A stretch of 64,000 bases of DNA from Burkholderiales bacterium (GCA_025359985.1 JANYDB010000018.1:1-64000); one strand, 5' to 3'; shown: positions 9,402 through 19,046, counted from the stretch's first letter. The notes: generated by a model from the letters alone, not told the origin. Numbers and translations are program-made.

Positions 9402-10712
9402 CTATAATTGGCCTGCCTGCTTCAAATCGAGGTAACGGTTTACCAGCGTCACCGGCAATTGTGGCGGCTCGACATCAACGAGCCTTACACCCTGCGCCTG
9501 CATGCGTCTGGTCATTAAGTCACGATCATTCCGATAGCTGGCCGCCACTGCATAAGTCATCGCGTCGTTAATATCATTCACAGGCTGATTGAGCGTCTGC
9601 TCGATCACACCTTCCCGCAGATTTGCAAACAGCACCAGATGACGCCGCCGCAATAGCGTTAGCGCCGGCAACAAACCTTCAGCATCTTCATCACGTAGAT
9701 TCGACACCATGATAATAAGCGAGCGTTTTTTCAGCCGCAGTGATAGATCGACCGCAGCCTGATAGTAATCCGGGGTCTGCAAAGTCGGCTGCAAACCATA
9801 CAGCGCCGATAAAAAACGGTTGACTGTTTCACCTGACTTGCGTGGTGCGACAAAGCGCTTTTCCTGTGTGGCAAAGGTCATCAGACCCGCACTGTCGCCT
9901 TCGCGCAGAGCAACATAGGCCAGCAGCAGCACCGCATTGAGGGTGTGATCAAAATGCGAAAGTTCACCATCTTTGGCCGACATACGCCGACCACAATCAA
10001 TTAAAAACATAATCTGCTGATCGCGCTCGTCCTGGTATTCCCGCGAAATAAGTTTGCGCATACGGGCCGTGGTTTTCCAGTCGATCTGGCGCATCGAGTC
10101 CCCCTGGCGATATTCACGTAATTGCAAAAAATCCATACCTTCGCCGCGACGACGTTTGCGCAGCACGCCAATCTGCGATAAACGGTTATCCACCGCCAGA
10201 AGCGCATAGCGGGTGATTTCAGCAAAATTGGGGAAGCAGCGCACCGCAGTTTCTGCACCGACTTCACGCGCAATGTCCCATAGACCGAACGGTGATTCCA
10301 GACGCAACGCCACGCGGCCAAAACGGAGGTCGCCACGAACTTCAGCTCGAAGACGATATGTTGCGCTAACAAAACCACCGGACGTCAACCTAATACGCAT
10401 CGGCAAATGCTCAATATTGCAGCCACCCGGATAGTTGTCGAATGCCTGAAATCGCCATGCACCGCGGCCATGGTGTGCAAATCGGAGCGTGACATCGCGC
10501 CACACACCCACCGGCAAAGTGGCCGCCACCTTGCGCTCAACCGTAGGTAAATCAGTTCTGAATCGACCTGCCAGCGCATCAGCCAAAGCGATGAGCGCAA
10601 TGGCCGCGCTCGTAACCAGCCACGCATCAACAAGGTGGAGCAATACTGACGCTACCACTGAAAAAACCAGCCAGACACTGAGCAGCCATAACAAACGTTT
10701 TGATGGAATCAT
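9402..10712 (-). CDS. DUF58 domain-containing membrane protein
   Basis: The 436-residue protein starts with two hydrophobic segments (about residues 8-48) and continues with a DUF58 domain recognised from LQLREYRQGDSMRQIDWKTT followed by a von Willebrand A-like fold. The usual metal-site motif DxSxS reads DCGRRM here, so the serine ligands are not conserved and classical MIDAS metal binding is doubtful. DUF58 proteins are standard partners of MoxR AAA ATPases, which are thought to act as chaperones that load cofactors or remodel VWA-type proteins. The gene directly follows the MoxR gene, 66 bases downstream on the same strand, and is the last gene of the module before glmM. Confidence 0.85.
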   Translation of the reverse strand: MIPSKRLLWLLSVWLVFSVVASVLLHLVDAWLVTSAAIALIALADALAGRFRTDLPTVERKVAATLPVGVWRDVTLRFAHHGRGAWRFQAFDNYPGGCNIEHLPMRIRLTSGGFVSATYRLRAEVRGDLRFGRVALRLESPFGLWDIAREVGAETAVRCFPNFAEITRYALLAVDNRLSQIGVLRKRRRGEGMDFLQLREYRQGDSMRQIDWKTTARMRKLISREYQDERDQQIMFLIDCGRRMSAKDGELSHFDHTLNAVLLLAYVALREGDSAGLMTFATQEKRFVAPRKSGETVNRFLSALYGLQPTLQTPDYYQAAVDLSLRLKKRSLIIMVSNLRDEDAEGLLPALTLLRRRHLVLFANLREGVIEQTLNQPVNDINDAMTYAVAASYRNDRDLMTRRMQAQGVRLVDVEPPQLPVTLVNRYLDLKQAGQL

Positions 10713-10778
10713 GGAAATTGCATGTCGAAATAATCGCCTGACCGTTTCAACATGCTCATGGTATCGGCCTGCATTTTG

Positions 10779-11846
10779 TTACGCACGCGGCGCTTCAACC
10801 TGCTCAAACAAATCACGCAATAACTCATCAACATCACGTCCTTCGATTTCCATTTCAGGTGATGGTGTAATACGATGGCGCAGTACCGGCAATGCAACCT
10901 GCTTCACATCATCCGGGGTAACGAACCCGCGTCCTGCGAGAAGTGCCTGTGCGCGCGCTGCCCGCACTATGGCGATACCGCCGCGCGGGCCTGCACCCGA
11001 TGCAAAGCCCGAAAAATCCCGGGTAGCGCGAGCCAGGCGCACGGCGTAATCGAGCACATTGTCATCCACTGTCAAACTCGCGGCCATCCGTTGCAGCGCG
11101 AGAATGGTTTCAGGTTTAACCATGGTAGACACCGATTCAACATTCAGCTTGTCGCCCACATTATTGGCTGTGACACTCCGAACCAGGGCTGCTTCTTCCG
11201 CTAGTGTCGGATAGTCAATACGAATCTTCAATAAAAAACGATCCAGCTGCGCTTCGGGCAACGGATACGTACCTTCCTGCTCAATCGGATTTTGCGTAGC
11301 CAGCACCATAAAAGGCATCGGCAAAAAATGCGCTATCGCTTCGATGGTCACTTGCGATTCCTGCATCACCTCCAATAGCGCCGCCTGAGTTTTAGCCGGA
11401 GCGCGGTTGATTTCATCTGCAAGCAGCAAATGCGCAAACACCGGGCCACGTCGGGTTGTAAATTCACCGGTTTTAGGATCGAACAAGGTATGACCTGTCA
11501 CATCTGACGGCATTAAATCGGGTGTGAACTGGATGCGTGAAAACGATCCGTCGAAAGTTTTTGCTAAAGCCTTGACCAGCAAGGTTTTACCGAGCCCGGG
11601 AACACCTTCAATCAGCACATGTCCGCCTGCCAACAGTGCCACCAGCGTTTGATCAATGATAGCCCCCTGTCCAACCAGAGCCTTACCGATTTCAGCACGC
11701 AAGGCAGACAGAATACGCACCGCTTGCTGGAGTTTTTCGTGGTCGATGGCGGGCGGCTGCGAGGCTCGGGAAACCGAGGCTGAAGCGGCAGTTGTAGGCA
11801 AAGGTAATGGCAAAGGCTCAGTAATGGGATGATCGTGATCCGTCAT
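10779..11846 (-). CDS. MoxR-family AAA+ ATPase
   Basis: This 355-residue cytoplasmic ATPase has Walker A GVPGLGKTLL near residue 81, Walker B LLLADEINRAPAKTQAAL near 140, the sensor region ATQNPIEQEGTYPLPEAQLDRF and the C-terminal lid domain, all intact. MoxR ATPases act as chaperones for neighbouring VWA or DUF58 proteins and are linked to envelope and stress functions. The N terminus adds about 30 Pro/Ala/Ser-rich residues before the conserved core. It lies between the DUF4350 gene upstream and the DUF58 gene downstream. Subfamily assignment from the sequence alone is tentative. Confidence 0.92.
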   Translation of the reverse strand: MTDHDHPITEPLPLPLPTTAASASVSRASQPPAIDHEKLQQAVRILSALRAEIGKALVGQGAIIDQTLVALLAGGHVLIEGVPGLGKTLLVKALAKTFDGSFSRIQFTPDLMPSDVTGHTLFDPKTGEFTTRRGPVFAHLLLADEINRAPAKTQAALLEVMQESQVTIEAIAHFLPMPFMVLATQNPIEQEGTYPLPEAQLDRFLLKIRIDYPTLAEEAALVRSVTANNVGDKLNVESVSTMVKPETILALQRMAASLTVDDNVLDYAVRLARATRDFSGFASGAGPRGGIAIVRAARAQALLAGRGFVTPDDVKQVALPVLRHRITPSPEMEIEGRDVDELLRDLFEQVEAPRA

Positions 11847-11918
11847 GAGAATTCCTGAAAATAAAAGTTAATAATATGGTTGGGTATTTATAGCAAACGA
11901 TGCAATAGAAAATTGAAG

Positions 11919-13394
11919 TTAAAAAATAGATTGAGTTGATTTTTTGGCGGGGTCTAGCTGACCTGCGCGAGGCACGGGCTTAGTGCTATGCTCCAGCATT
12001 TTCAGGTTGCGGATCACTTCTGTAAAGGTGCGGCGGTCGTTCACATCGCCAAACAAAGCGCGCTGAACTTGTGCCTGGCTGACACCCGTGGTTTGTTCGA
12101 GGATTACAATTTGTGCAGCACGGTCAAGCTTTAACAAACCGGTATGTTGACGATGCAGCTGAGCCAGAATCCGTTCGCGCGCGGGACACACTAATGCATT
12201 CCAGCCTTGATGACGCCCCACATAGCGCCCCATCGCGCTGAGATGCTCACCGAGACTCAGGCGCATCGCTGGCGCTTTATCAGGAAGTGGCCCAAAGCGT
12301 GAAACCATCCGTAGAATCCACATCAGCAGCAGACTAAAAAATGCAGCCAGTACCATCCACGCATGTTGGCCCAGCCATTTCCATAATCCGCCCTCTTCAA
12401 AACGCAGCGCCAGCGCCACGACAGGCAAACTTTTTTCCCCGCTTTGGATAGAACTCTGTTGGGCGAGATTCTTCCATTGTGAATTCGCCACAAGATGCCA
12501 TAAAAACTCCGCATGATCATGCTTGGATAACTGCCGTCTCGCCATGAAATCAAAATTGGAAATGGCCGTTACCTGGCCCTGGCCTTCTGCGAACTGCACC
12601 ATACGTAAACCGATGTTATCGCTGACCATCAAAATAGGGTTATCAGCAGCAACGTCGGCAACGACGCCAGCATTCACACGCAGATTTTGATAGGGCGCAA
12701 ACGCAACCTTGAAGGTAGCGCCATCAGCATAAACAATTTCACTGATACCGCTTGTGCGGAACATCGGTGCGATCGCCGCACCCGCTGGCTTGGGCGCAAC
12801 TTTCTGGCGAGAATTAGCTTCAGGCAACGGATCAACCGGCAGGTTTTCAGCATCAACACCGAGCCCTTCTGGATTATCTGCGTCATCGGCGTTTTCTGTG
12901 TCGTTAGCGTTTTCAGTACCACTATCCGTTTTACTTTTTGCGGAGAGCTTCTGCTTTTTATCAGATTTTTCTTTGTAGCCGATTGGCGTCCAGCGGAGCC
13001 CGATATGGCCGAGCCTAAATGCAGCCAGCACCGGGTCATCCAGTTTGGGTTGCTCGGCCTCTACCATCAAATGGCCCCCGGCGCGTACCCACTCAACCAG
13101 TCGAGCAACACGTTTGGGTGTCATTCGGGCCAAGCGGCGATCACCCAATATCAGGGTGGATTTTTCAGGCAGGGTGTCAATATCTGACTGCTGTTTTAGC
13201 AGGATTGTTTTCGCCCCCATGTCCGCCAGCATGCGCTGCATGGCCAGGTAGGGATTGGTGCGCGCCGGGCCTTGTACGTCTGTCCACTCCTGGTGATCTA
13301 CTACCTCAAACCAGTTTAGCGCTGCATACAGTGCGCCCGCTAATAACAGGCCGGCAACACCGATCCAGATGGCGCGAGTGCGATCAATTTTCAT
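11919..13394 (-). CDS. DUF4350 domain-containing membrane protein
   Basis: The 491-residue protein has an N-terminal membrane segment (about 10-27), a DUF4350 region beginning near NPYLAMQRMLADMGAKT and a second membrane helix around residues 345-365. A cytoplasmic-like C-terminal part follows, with RERILAQLHRQHTG. Between residues about 150 and 185 there is an acidic, Asn/Asp/Glu-rich low-complexity linker. DUF4350 proteins are recurrent members of MoxR/DUF58/DUF4129 clusters; their biochemical role is unknown. The ATG overlaps the stop of the upstream DUF4129 gene by four bases, so translation is probably coupled. Confidence 0.82.
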   Translation of the reverse strand: MKIDRTRAIWIGVAGLLLAGALYAALNWFEVVDHQEWTDVQGPARTNPYLAMQRMLADMGAKTILLKQQSDIDTLPEKSTLILGDRRLARMTPKRVARLVEWVRAGGHLMVEAEQPKLDDPVLAAFRLGHIGLRWTPIGYKEKSDKKQKLSAKSKTDSGTENANDTENADDADNPEGLGVDAENLPVDPLPEANSRQKVAPKPAGAAIAPMFRTSGISEIVYADGATFKVAFAPYQNLRVNAGVVADVAADNPILMVSDNIGLRMVQFAEGQGQVTAISNFDFMARRQLSKHDHAEFLWHLVANSQWKNLAQQSSIQSGEKSLPVVALALRFEEGGLWKWLGQHAWMVLAAFFSLLLMWILRMVSRFGPLPDKAPAMRLSLGEHLSAMGRYVGRHQGWNALVCPARERILAQLHRQHTGLLKLDRAAQIVILEQTTGVSQAQVQRALFGDVNDRRTFTEVIRNLKMLEHSTKPVPRAGQLDPAKKSTQSIF

Positions 13395-15130
13395 CGCCCG
13401 CCCCGGATAGATGCGGCGACGATGCTATGCGGCGGAACAGGCGATTTTCGTAGCGCGCTATCAGCCCGATTAATGATGAAATAAATCGCCCATTGCTCAA
13501 TGAGTGGCTCAATATCAGCTGCGCTCACGATCTCACGCGCATAAGCAATCCGTTGCCACTGCTTGACGAGCGCTGAAAAATAATCAGGTTTGCCCTCTAA
13601 AAAGTTGCCCGGTTCATGCTGAATGGAATAAACGCGGCGCACTCGTTGCACACACTCGCCTTCAGTATCACCACGTCCGATCTCGATCCGGCCATCCTGA
13701 ATCAGCGCCACCAATGCAGCGCGATACAACAGGCTCACCGATTCACGCGGATGGCCGTCGTCCAGCAATTTGCGCGCCGCATGAGGCACATTGTCCGGTA
13801 GCGATTCAGGGCGGATATCGAGACCAAACAGCATCTCAGGACCGAACTTGCGACTCTGCCGACCCCAGCCGCTGAGGCCAACATAACGGGCAATCAAATA
13901 AAGTAATCCGGCAGAGACGATGGCGACTCCGATCCAGGCCAGCATCCGCACGCTCTGTGCAAAAAAATCGATCACTGATTTCAACCACGCCCAATCGTAT
14001 TTTTTGGGTGGTGGTTTTTGTTTAAAACCAGGACCAATGTAGCGAATCTTCCAACTGTCTTTGTATTGTCCAAACTCTTTACTGTCGAGCACTCGAGTAG
14101 CGGCATCCGCCGCACCTGTATGAGGTGTAAAGGATTTAATGTCGGCGCCCTCGGCCTGCTCAAGCGCACCGCCAGCCTGGGCGACAACTTCGTCCGGGCT
14201 TAACTTCGGGCACATTGTGGCTGATTCGGGTGATTGAGTTGATTCTGGTGACTGAGGTGGGGTCGTGGTTTCGTTTTGCGCCCAGGCTTCCGGCACATTG
14301 CTCAACATGAAACCGGCAGCGAAGGCCAGCGCAATACACGCCATCCATTGCCCCGCCATTGTCGTCGTCGAACGCGTAGCTTCATGTACGCGACTGCTCA
14401 TTTTTTTGAACGCCAGTTCAACATCCCAGCCTTCAATTACGGTACGGCAATTCAGATAAATCGCAAAGCCTGCCGCCACATAAAACGGTTCCAAAACTGA
14501 AATCGCAACGACATTGACGGCGTTACCAAAAAATTGCATCCCTTTTGAAACTTCAGCATTAAAAAGCATCTGCCACGACAACTGAAATGCAGGATCACCC
14601 GGACTAAAAAGATTAACCATTAAATAGCACGATGCGATCAGCGTTACTTCAAGATGCAGACAAATGATCGTGAGCCAAACCGCCGCACCGCGCCCCTCGC
14701 GACCGAGCACACGACGACGCTTTCGCAGATCCTGCCCGCGCGCGCCCTCAAGCTGAATCATTGGCAAATGAAATGAGCGCGCAAAGTCAAAACGGCCATA
14801 AGTGAGCGACACCGCCAGACGATTGTTCCACCACAACCTTGGTAGCGCGTGCAGGGTGTCGCGCAAAGAAGAAATCGCCCCAAACGTCGCCGCCGCCAGC
14901 ACATGCAATACAACACGATCAAACGCGGGCTTTAACCACCACAACACAAATACCGCAATCCCAGGATGTTGCCAGCAGGCCAGATTAATGAGCAATGCCG
15001 CCGGTAAATACACCGCACACCAGGCAGAAAATAGCGGCTTCCACCAGTTTTGTGCCATCGCATAACCGAGATCAATCGCTTCCCATGTGCTGCGGGGGCG
15101 CAGTGTTATTGCAATATCTTCAACGCGCAT
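13391..15130 (-). CDS. DUF4129 domain-containing membrane protein
   Basis: The 579-residue protein has several N-terminal membrane segments (about residues 45-260), a Pro/Gln/Ser-rich stretch around 285-310, another membrane helix near 400, and a C-terminal DUF4129 signature in RESVSLLYRAALVALIQDG with the following T-x-G-E. The family is found with MoxR, DUF58 and SpoIIM-like proteins and is thought to belong to a membrane-anchored complex; no enzymatic motif is seen. The start overlaps the end of the SpoIIM-like gene by 11 bases and its stop overlaps the DUF4350 start by four, which is strong evidence for one operon. Confidence 0.82.
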   Translation of the reverse strand: MRVEDIAITLRPRSTWEAIDLGYAMAQNWWKPLFSAWCAVYLPAALLINLACWQHPGIAVFVLWWLKPAFDRVVLHVLAAATFGAISSLRDTLHALPRLWWNNRLAVSLTYGRFDFARSFHLPMIQLEGARGQDLRKRRRVLGREGRGAAVWLTIICLHLEVTLIASCYLMVNLFSPGDPAFQLSWQMLFNAEVSKGMQFFGNAVNVVAISVLEPFYVAAGFAIYLNCRTVIEGWDVELAFKKMSSRVHEATRSTTTMAGQWMACIALAFAAGFMLSNVPEAWAQNETTTPPQSPESTQSPESATMCPKLSPDEVVAQAGGALEQAEGADIKSFTPHTGAADAATRVLDSKEFGQYKDSWKIRYIGPGFKQKPPPKKYDWAWLKSVIDFFAQSVRMLAWIGVAIVSAGLLYLIARYVGLSGWGRQSRKFGPEMLFGLDIRPESLPDNVPHAARKLLDDGHPRESVSLLYRAALVALIQDGRIEIGRGDTEGECVQRVRRVYSIQHEPGNFLEGKPDYFSALVKQWQRIAYAREIVSAADIEPLIEQWAIYFIINRADSALRKSPVPPHSIVAASIRGGR

Positions 15131-16184
15131 AGTGCTTATTTTCGCTACTGACCGCGGGCGTCGCCGTTCCGGTCAGCGCCAGGTAGGCTAATGTAATAAT
15201 CCACAGCACCACGCCGACAGCATATTTAATTTCGACGGGTGGTATTCGCGAAGACGACCAGAATGCTTCCACGAAGGCTGCTAAAAACGTCAGCAAGGCC
15301 GCGCCGTACACCAGACCGATAATATCTGGCATGCGACTCTTCAAGGCTGCAAAACGCCGCTGGCGGCCCGGTGCAAGCAAACTCATACCTACCATCAAGC
15401 CAGCTGCGCCCGACAACACGATCCCCGTCAGCTCAAAGGCGCTGTGTCCTGCGACAAAGCCCCAAAAAGTTTCGATGTAGCCGATATGCGTTAAATGGCC
15501 TGCCATCGTGCCAATCGACAGACCGTTGAAAAGCAGGAAAAATATTGTGCCCATGCCAAATAACAAACCACCCGCAAAACACTGAAAATCAATCCGCACG
15601 TTATTCCACACATAAAAGCCAAACATCGCAAAATCACTGTCGGCATTGCGCTCCGCGCCCAAGCGAAAATTATCCGGCGCATACATTTGTTGCACATTGG
15701 CTAACTGCTCACTGGGCAACACCACATGCGCAAAATCAGGAAAATACTGAATTACCGCGAAGCACGCAATCAAGGGAGCCAAAAAAAGAAGCGCCGAAGC
15801 CAGCACGTAGCTGAACCGTTTTCTGACCAGCGCCGGAAAACCATGCCGCAGAAATTGACCAACGCCGCCTTCCATACCGTGTGCGCCATACAAAACCTGA
15901 TGGCCCGCCAGCACCAGGCGTTCCAAACGCCTGACCAATGCGGTGCCGTAATGGCGATCACGGGCGAGTGCCAGGTGATGACATACCTCTCGATAGCGAC
16001 GCGGCACTTCATCGGCGGGGAGCACATCAGCTGCTGCTATAACAGCATCAACTGATGCTGCAGTTTTGTTTGAGACGGCTTTTTTTTTGCTTTTCTTTGA
16101 CCGGGATGATGGCGATGCGCCAATCGCCAGCTCAAAAGCAGACCAGCGCTCGCCATAGCGGGCTTCAAATAATTCTTGGCGCAT
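15120..16184 (-). CDS. Stage II sporulation protein M-like (SpoIIM/DUF95) membrane protein
   Basis: This 354-residue membrane protein has a soluble N-terminal third starting MRQELFEARYGERW, then about six hydrophobic segments. The region HSAFELTGIVLSGAAGLMVG followed by LLAPG is the hallmark of SpoIIM-like proteins. In Bacillus SpoIIM works in engulfment; in non-sporulating proteobacteria the homologue sits in MoxR-type clusters, where its job is not known. A short Lys/Ser-rich segment (SKKSKKKA, near residue 30) is unusual. It is upstream of, and overlaps, the DUF4129 gene, with the RDD gene 33 bases before it. Confidence 0.85.
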   Translation of the reverse strand: MRQELFEARYGERWSAFELAIGASPSSRSKKSKKKAVSNKTAASVDAVIAAADVLPADEVPRRYREVCHHLALARDRHYGTALVRRLERLVLAGHQVLYGAHGMEGGVGQFLRHGFPALVRKRFSYVLASALLFLAPLIACFAVIQYFPDFAHVVLPSEQLANVQQMYAPDNFRLGAERNADSDFAMFGFYVWNNVRIDFQCFAGGLLFGMGTIFFLLFNGLSIGTMAGHLTHIGYIETFWGFVAGHSAFELTGIVLSGAAGLMVGMSLLAPGRQRRFAALKSRMPDIIGLVYGAALLTFLAAFVEAFWSSSRIPPVEIKYAVGVVLWIITLAYLALTGTATPAVSSENKHYAR

Positions 16185-16217
16185 GTTTATCTTTTAGTTA
16201 ACTTTTTTATTTTTACG

Positions 16218-16901
16218 CTAGCGTCGGCCAACAAGGTAATTCGCCATTCTGACCAGCCGCTTTGCCGTCTCACCCTCACTAACACCGCGGGTAAGCGGCA
16301 GGGCATGTGCGGCAAGCTCCGCTGCTCTCGCATCAGACCATTTTGCGCGACGTTCAGCAAAATCAATCAAGGCACGCTGTTCCCATAATGCCAGCGAAAC
16401 ATTGGGTATCAACGGCTCAGCCGAGGGTATCGCCAGCGGTTTTTCAGCCCTTTCGGTATGCACGACAATGGTACCTGCGGCCAGATCACCGAGACGTTTG
16501 AAATCGCGATTAAGCAACATCGTAATCAAACCAAAGCCATAACAAAACGGCAAAAAATCGACCGCGCGAATTAGGTTACGTGCCACTGATGCCCGCCAGC
16601 CAACCGGTGTGCCATCTTCATGCAGCACGCGTAAATGGCACTGGCGCTTGCCTGGTGTAGCGCCCTGCCATAGCACCTCGAACAACACCGGATAAATCCA
16701 TTCCAGTGCAAACCACAATAGCATTGAGATACCGATACCGACTTTCCCGAGTGCCGCCAGCACCGCCTGTACAGCAAGCACAATAATCAGTCGAAACATT
16801 AAATCAATCGACCAGGCTGCGGCACGCGGTACCGGACCCGCCACTTTCAACGTGAGCTCAATGCCCTCAGGGGTCGGAATTGTCCGTAACGTATCAAGCA
16901 T
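16218..16901 (-). CDS. RDD-family membrane protein
   Basis: The protein of 227 residues has the RDD pattern: an Arg in PRAAAWSIDLMFRL with Asp in the first helix, then GATPGKRQCHLRVLHEDG and a second Asp in KRLGDLAAGTIVVH. At least three hydrophobic helices are present. RDD proteins are small integral membrane proteins, some proposed as ion transporters, often found with SpoIIM and MoxR genes. A hydrophilic C-terminal tail of about 70 residues is predicted in the cytoplasm. It appears to be the first gene of the tightly packed module that runs to DUF58. Confidence 0.85.
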   Translation of the reverse strand: MLDTLRTIPTPEGIELTLKVAGPVPRAAAWSIDLMFRLIIVLAVQAVLAALGKVGIGISMLLWFALEWIYPVLFEVLWQGATPGKRQCHLRVLHEDGTPVGWRASVARNLIRAVDFLPFCYGFGLITMLLNRDFKRLGDLAAGTIVVHTERAEKPLAIPSAEPLIPNVSLALWEQRALIDFAERRAKWSDARAAELAAHALPLTRGVSEGETAKRLVRMANYLVGRR

Positions 16902-17014
16902 TGACTACGTCCTCTGGCCGATAAATATCAAACGAGTCCAGAAACCATGGATGCTCCCTTCGAGTGGGGCCGACAGCATCTCGTTTGGTCTTATACGTAC
17001 CCTAAAATGCAAGG

Positions 17015-17830
17015 TTACTCTGCCAAAAATATATCGCGATAAGCCGCGTAAGTGGAGGCATACATCAATGGGAACGCCACCAGCAACCCCATCCCGAAAG
17101 GCAGAACGGCAATAATGAATATAAACAAAAAAACGAGACCATAAATAAGGAAAGGCATGACATTTTTCAAGCAAGCGGAGAAACTCATGCGAATCGCGGC
17201 CATGGGCGTTATATCTTGCAATGCCACCAAAGTTGAAGCAAACCAGAACGCCATGGCGACCGGCACATAAAGCGCCAACATAACCAACACAATCATCATA
17301 AAACCAAGAAAAGAGCTGCCAACAAGCGCCACTACATCGGCCTGATCTCCGCTCATCAAGGCACCGATCAGGCCAGTTGATCCCAGCACCACCGCGAATA
17401 AAATCACCGCCACCACTAGTAGCGCGAGCGTTGCGACCACATAGAGCAGACCGACAATTAAGAGCGATGCCGTTTTTTCTTTGAAGCCCGCAAATAAATC
17501 GCTGATTTCGAATGACCGCCCCAGATGTTGGGCCTGACACCCGATCATAAGTCCCCCGGTGAAAAGGGCAAACAGTATGTAATTAATAAATCCGCCGATG
17601 ATGGGCAGTAAGGTGAGTACCACCGCCATGACCAACATGATGACCATACACACAACCCAGCTTAATGGGGCCTGCGTAAAAATGCTCCAGCCAGCACTAA
17701 TCCAGCTCACTCCATTACCGGTCGGTACTGAACGTCCGCCTTCAATAAACTGACAATCGATTTCAGGCGTCGCACTGATAATGTCAACTGAAGGTGGCTG
17801 ATATGGATTCATCGGCTGGTTCGGTTCCAT
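17015..17830 (-). CDS. BPSS1780-family-like membrane protein
   Basis: A 271-residue protein with about six membrane segments. The N-terminal 30 residues are soluble (MEPNQPMNPYQPPSVDI), then GNGVSWISAGWSIFTQAPLS leads into the first helices and FTGGLMIGCQAQHLGRSFEI into the next. This arrangement matches what I recall of the BPSS1780 family of Burkholderiales, whose function is unknown. The ATG at 17830 has AAGGGA in front. It lies between folP and the RDD gene on the same strand, so it may be the first gene of the inserted MoxR module or a separate unit. The family name is from memory and should be checked. Confidence 0.65.
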   Translation of the reverse strand: MEPNQPMNPYQPPSVDIISATPEIDCQFIEGGRSVPTGNGVSWISAGWSIFTQAPLSWVVCMVIMLVMAVVLTLLPIIGGFINYILFALFTGGLMIGCQAQHLGRSFEISDLFAGFKEKTASLLIVGLLYVVATLALLVVAVILFAVVLGSTGLIGALMSGDQADVVALVGSSFLGFMMIVLVMLALYVPVAMAFWFASTLVALQDITPMAAIRMSFSACLKNVMPFLIYGLVFLFIFIIAVLPFGMGLLVAFPLMYASTYAAYRDIFLAE

Positions 17831-17992
17831 GTTAATTTCCCTTGAAGAAGATGATAAAGGCGCCGCCAGAACAGATCTGGCAAAACTGAAACAGCTTGAT
17901 TGTGATCAATCGTTTAGTAATGATATTGTAACGTGCGCTCTTGCGCTTGCGAACAAAAAAACTTCAGCGAGAGCCGCAAAATAAACATTCAT

Positions 17993-18847
17993 CTACAAAT
18001 GGGCGTTGGCCGCAGCGAGCCATATTTTCATCATATCAACTGTTTCTTTCACATCATGAACGCGGATAATTTTTGCGCCATGCTGCATGGCAATCAACGC
18101 CGTGGCCAAACTTGCGGCGAGGCGATCATTCGCCGTACGGCCGGTAATCAAACCTAGAGAAGATTTGCGCGAGAAACCGGCGAGAACCGTATAACCGCTT
18201 TGCACCAACACATTCAGTTCACGCAATAAAACAAAATTATGCGCTGTGGTTTTGCCAAAACCGAAGCCGGGATCAATCACAATTCGCTCTGATTTAATGC
18301 CCGCTGTGCGGCATACGTCGGCACGAATTAGCAGGAAATCGCGCACTTCTGTGACCACATTTTGATATTCCGGCGCTTGCTGCATGCTTCTCGGCGCACC
18401 TTGTTTATGCATTAAACATAGCGCTACCGTGCTGGCAGCACAAATCTCAACCGCACCGCTCGCCTGTAATGCATTGACGTCATTGATCATCGCGACACCC
18501 TGCTTGATTGCCTCCTGCATGACCTCGGTTTTTTGTGTATCAACTGAGACCGGCACGTTCTCGCGTGCCAACGCTACCAGTACCGGCATGACGCGATCCA
18601 GCTCTTCCTGCAATGAGACCGCAGCAGCACCCGGACGAGTGGATTCTCCGCCAATATCAATTAGGTCCGCGCCTTCACCAATAAGCTGTCTGGCCTGCAA
18701 AATCGCACGATCAGGCCGCAAAAATTTACCCCCATCCGAAAACGAATCAGGCGTCACATTCACGATGCCCATGATCAACGGACGCGCCAGGCTGAACTCA
18801 TGGACGCCGCACATTAAACGCTCAGGCGTTAAAGACTTTATCGACAT
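17993..18847 (-). CDS. folP: Dihydropteroate synthase
   Basis: FolP condenses p-aminobenzoate with 6-hydroxymethyl-dihydropterin pyrophosphate in folate synthesis and is the sulfonamide target. Conserved stretches are all present in 284 residues: IMGIVNVTPDSFSDGGKF, DLIDIGGESTRPGA, the pterin-binding DPGFGFGKT followed by HN, GFSRKSSLG and the terminal RVHDVKET. The gene follows ftsH on the same strand, as usual in proteobacteria, but a likely terminator and a set of small palindromes lie in the 200-base gap. The expected next gene, glmM, is displaced. Confidence 0.96.
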   Translation of the reverse strand: MSIKSLTPERLMCGVHEFSLARPLIMGIVNVTPDSFSDGGKFLRPDRAILQARQLIGEGADLIDIGGESTRPGAAAVSLQEELDRVMPVLVALARENVPVSVDTQKTEVMQEAIKQGVAMINDVNALQASGAVEICAASTVALCLMHKQGAPRSMQQAPEYQNVVTEVRDFLLIRADVCRTAGIKSERIVIDPGFGFGKTTAHNFVLLRELNVLVQSGYTVLAGFSRKSSLGLITGRTANDRLAASLATALIAMQHGAKIIRVHDVKETVDMMKIWLAAANAHL

Positions 18848-18914
18848 GTTAAATTTTTCATTTTTGAACGACCGCTACGAAGCCAACACCCTGAGTTGCA
18901 AATGCAGACTCTCA

Positions 18915-18966
18915 ACAAACAAAACGGGCGACTTGGCAACTTAAAGATCGCCCGGTCGCCCGTTTT
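18915..18966 (-). terminator. Terminator hairpin between ftsH and folP
   Basis: AAAACGGGCGAC (18921-18932) and GTCGCCCGTTTT (18955-18966) form a perfect 12-bp stem. On the minus strand, downstream of ftsH, the right-hand side continues TTTTGTTTGTTG, a U-rich tail. A GATCGCCCG segment in the loop could compete for the same stem. If it works, folP is transcribed partly from its own promoter or by read-through. Confidence 0.6.
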
Positions 18967-19003
18967 GCTATTGCCTCAAATTACGTGCTGTATGGTGTAC
19001 TAC

Positions 19004-19031
19004 CCAATACTGTATTGGTTGTACAGCCAAT
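19004..19031. repeat. Cluster of short palindromes downstream of ftsH
   Basis: CCAATAC-T-GTATTGG is a perfect 15-base palindrome, immediately followed by the near-palindrome TTGGTTGTACAGCCAA, which shares its TTGG. Both are just past the ftsH stop and before the terminator hairpin. They could protect the mRNA 3' end or be a remnant of a repeated extragenic element. Confidence 0.4.
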
Positions 19032-19046
19032 ATTACCGACTACCTG

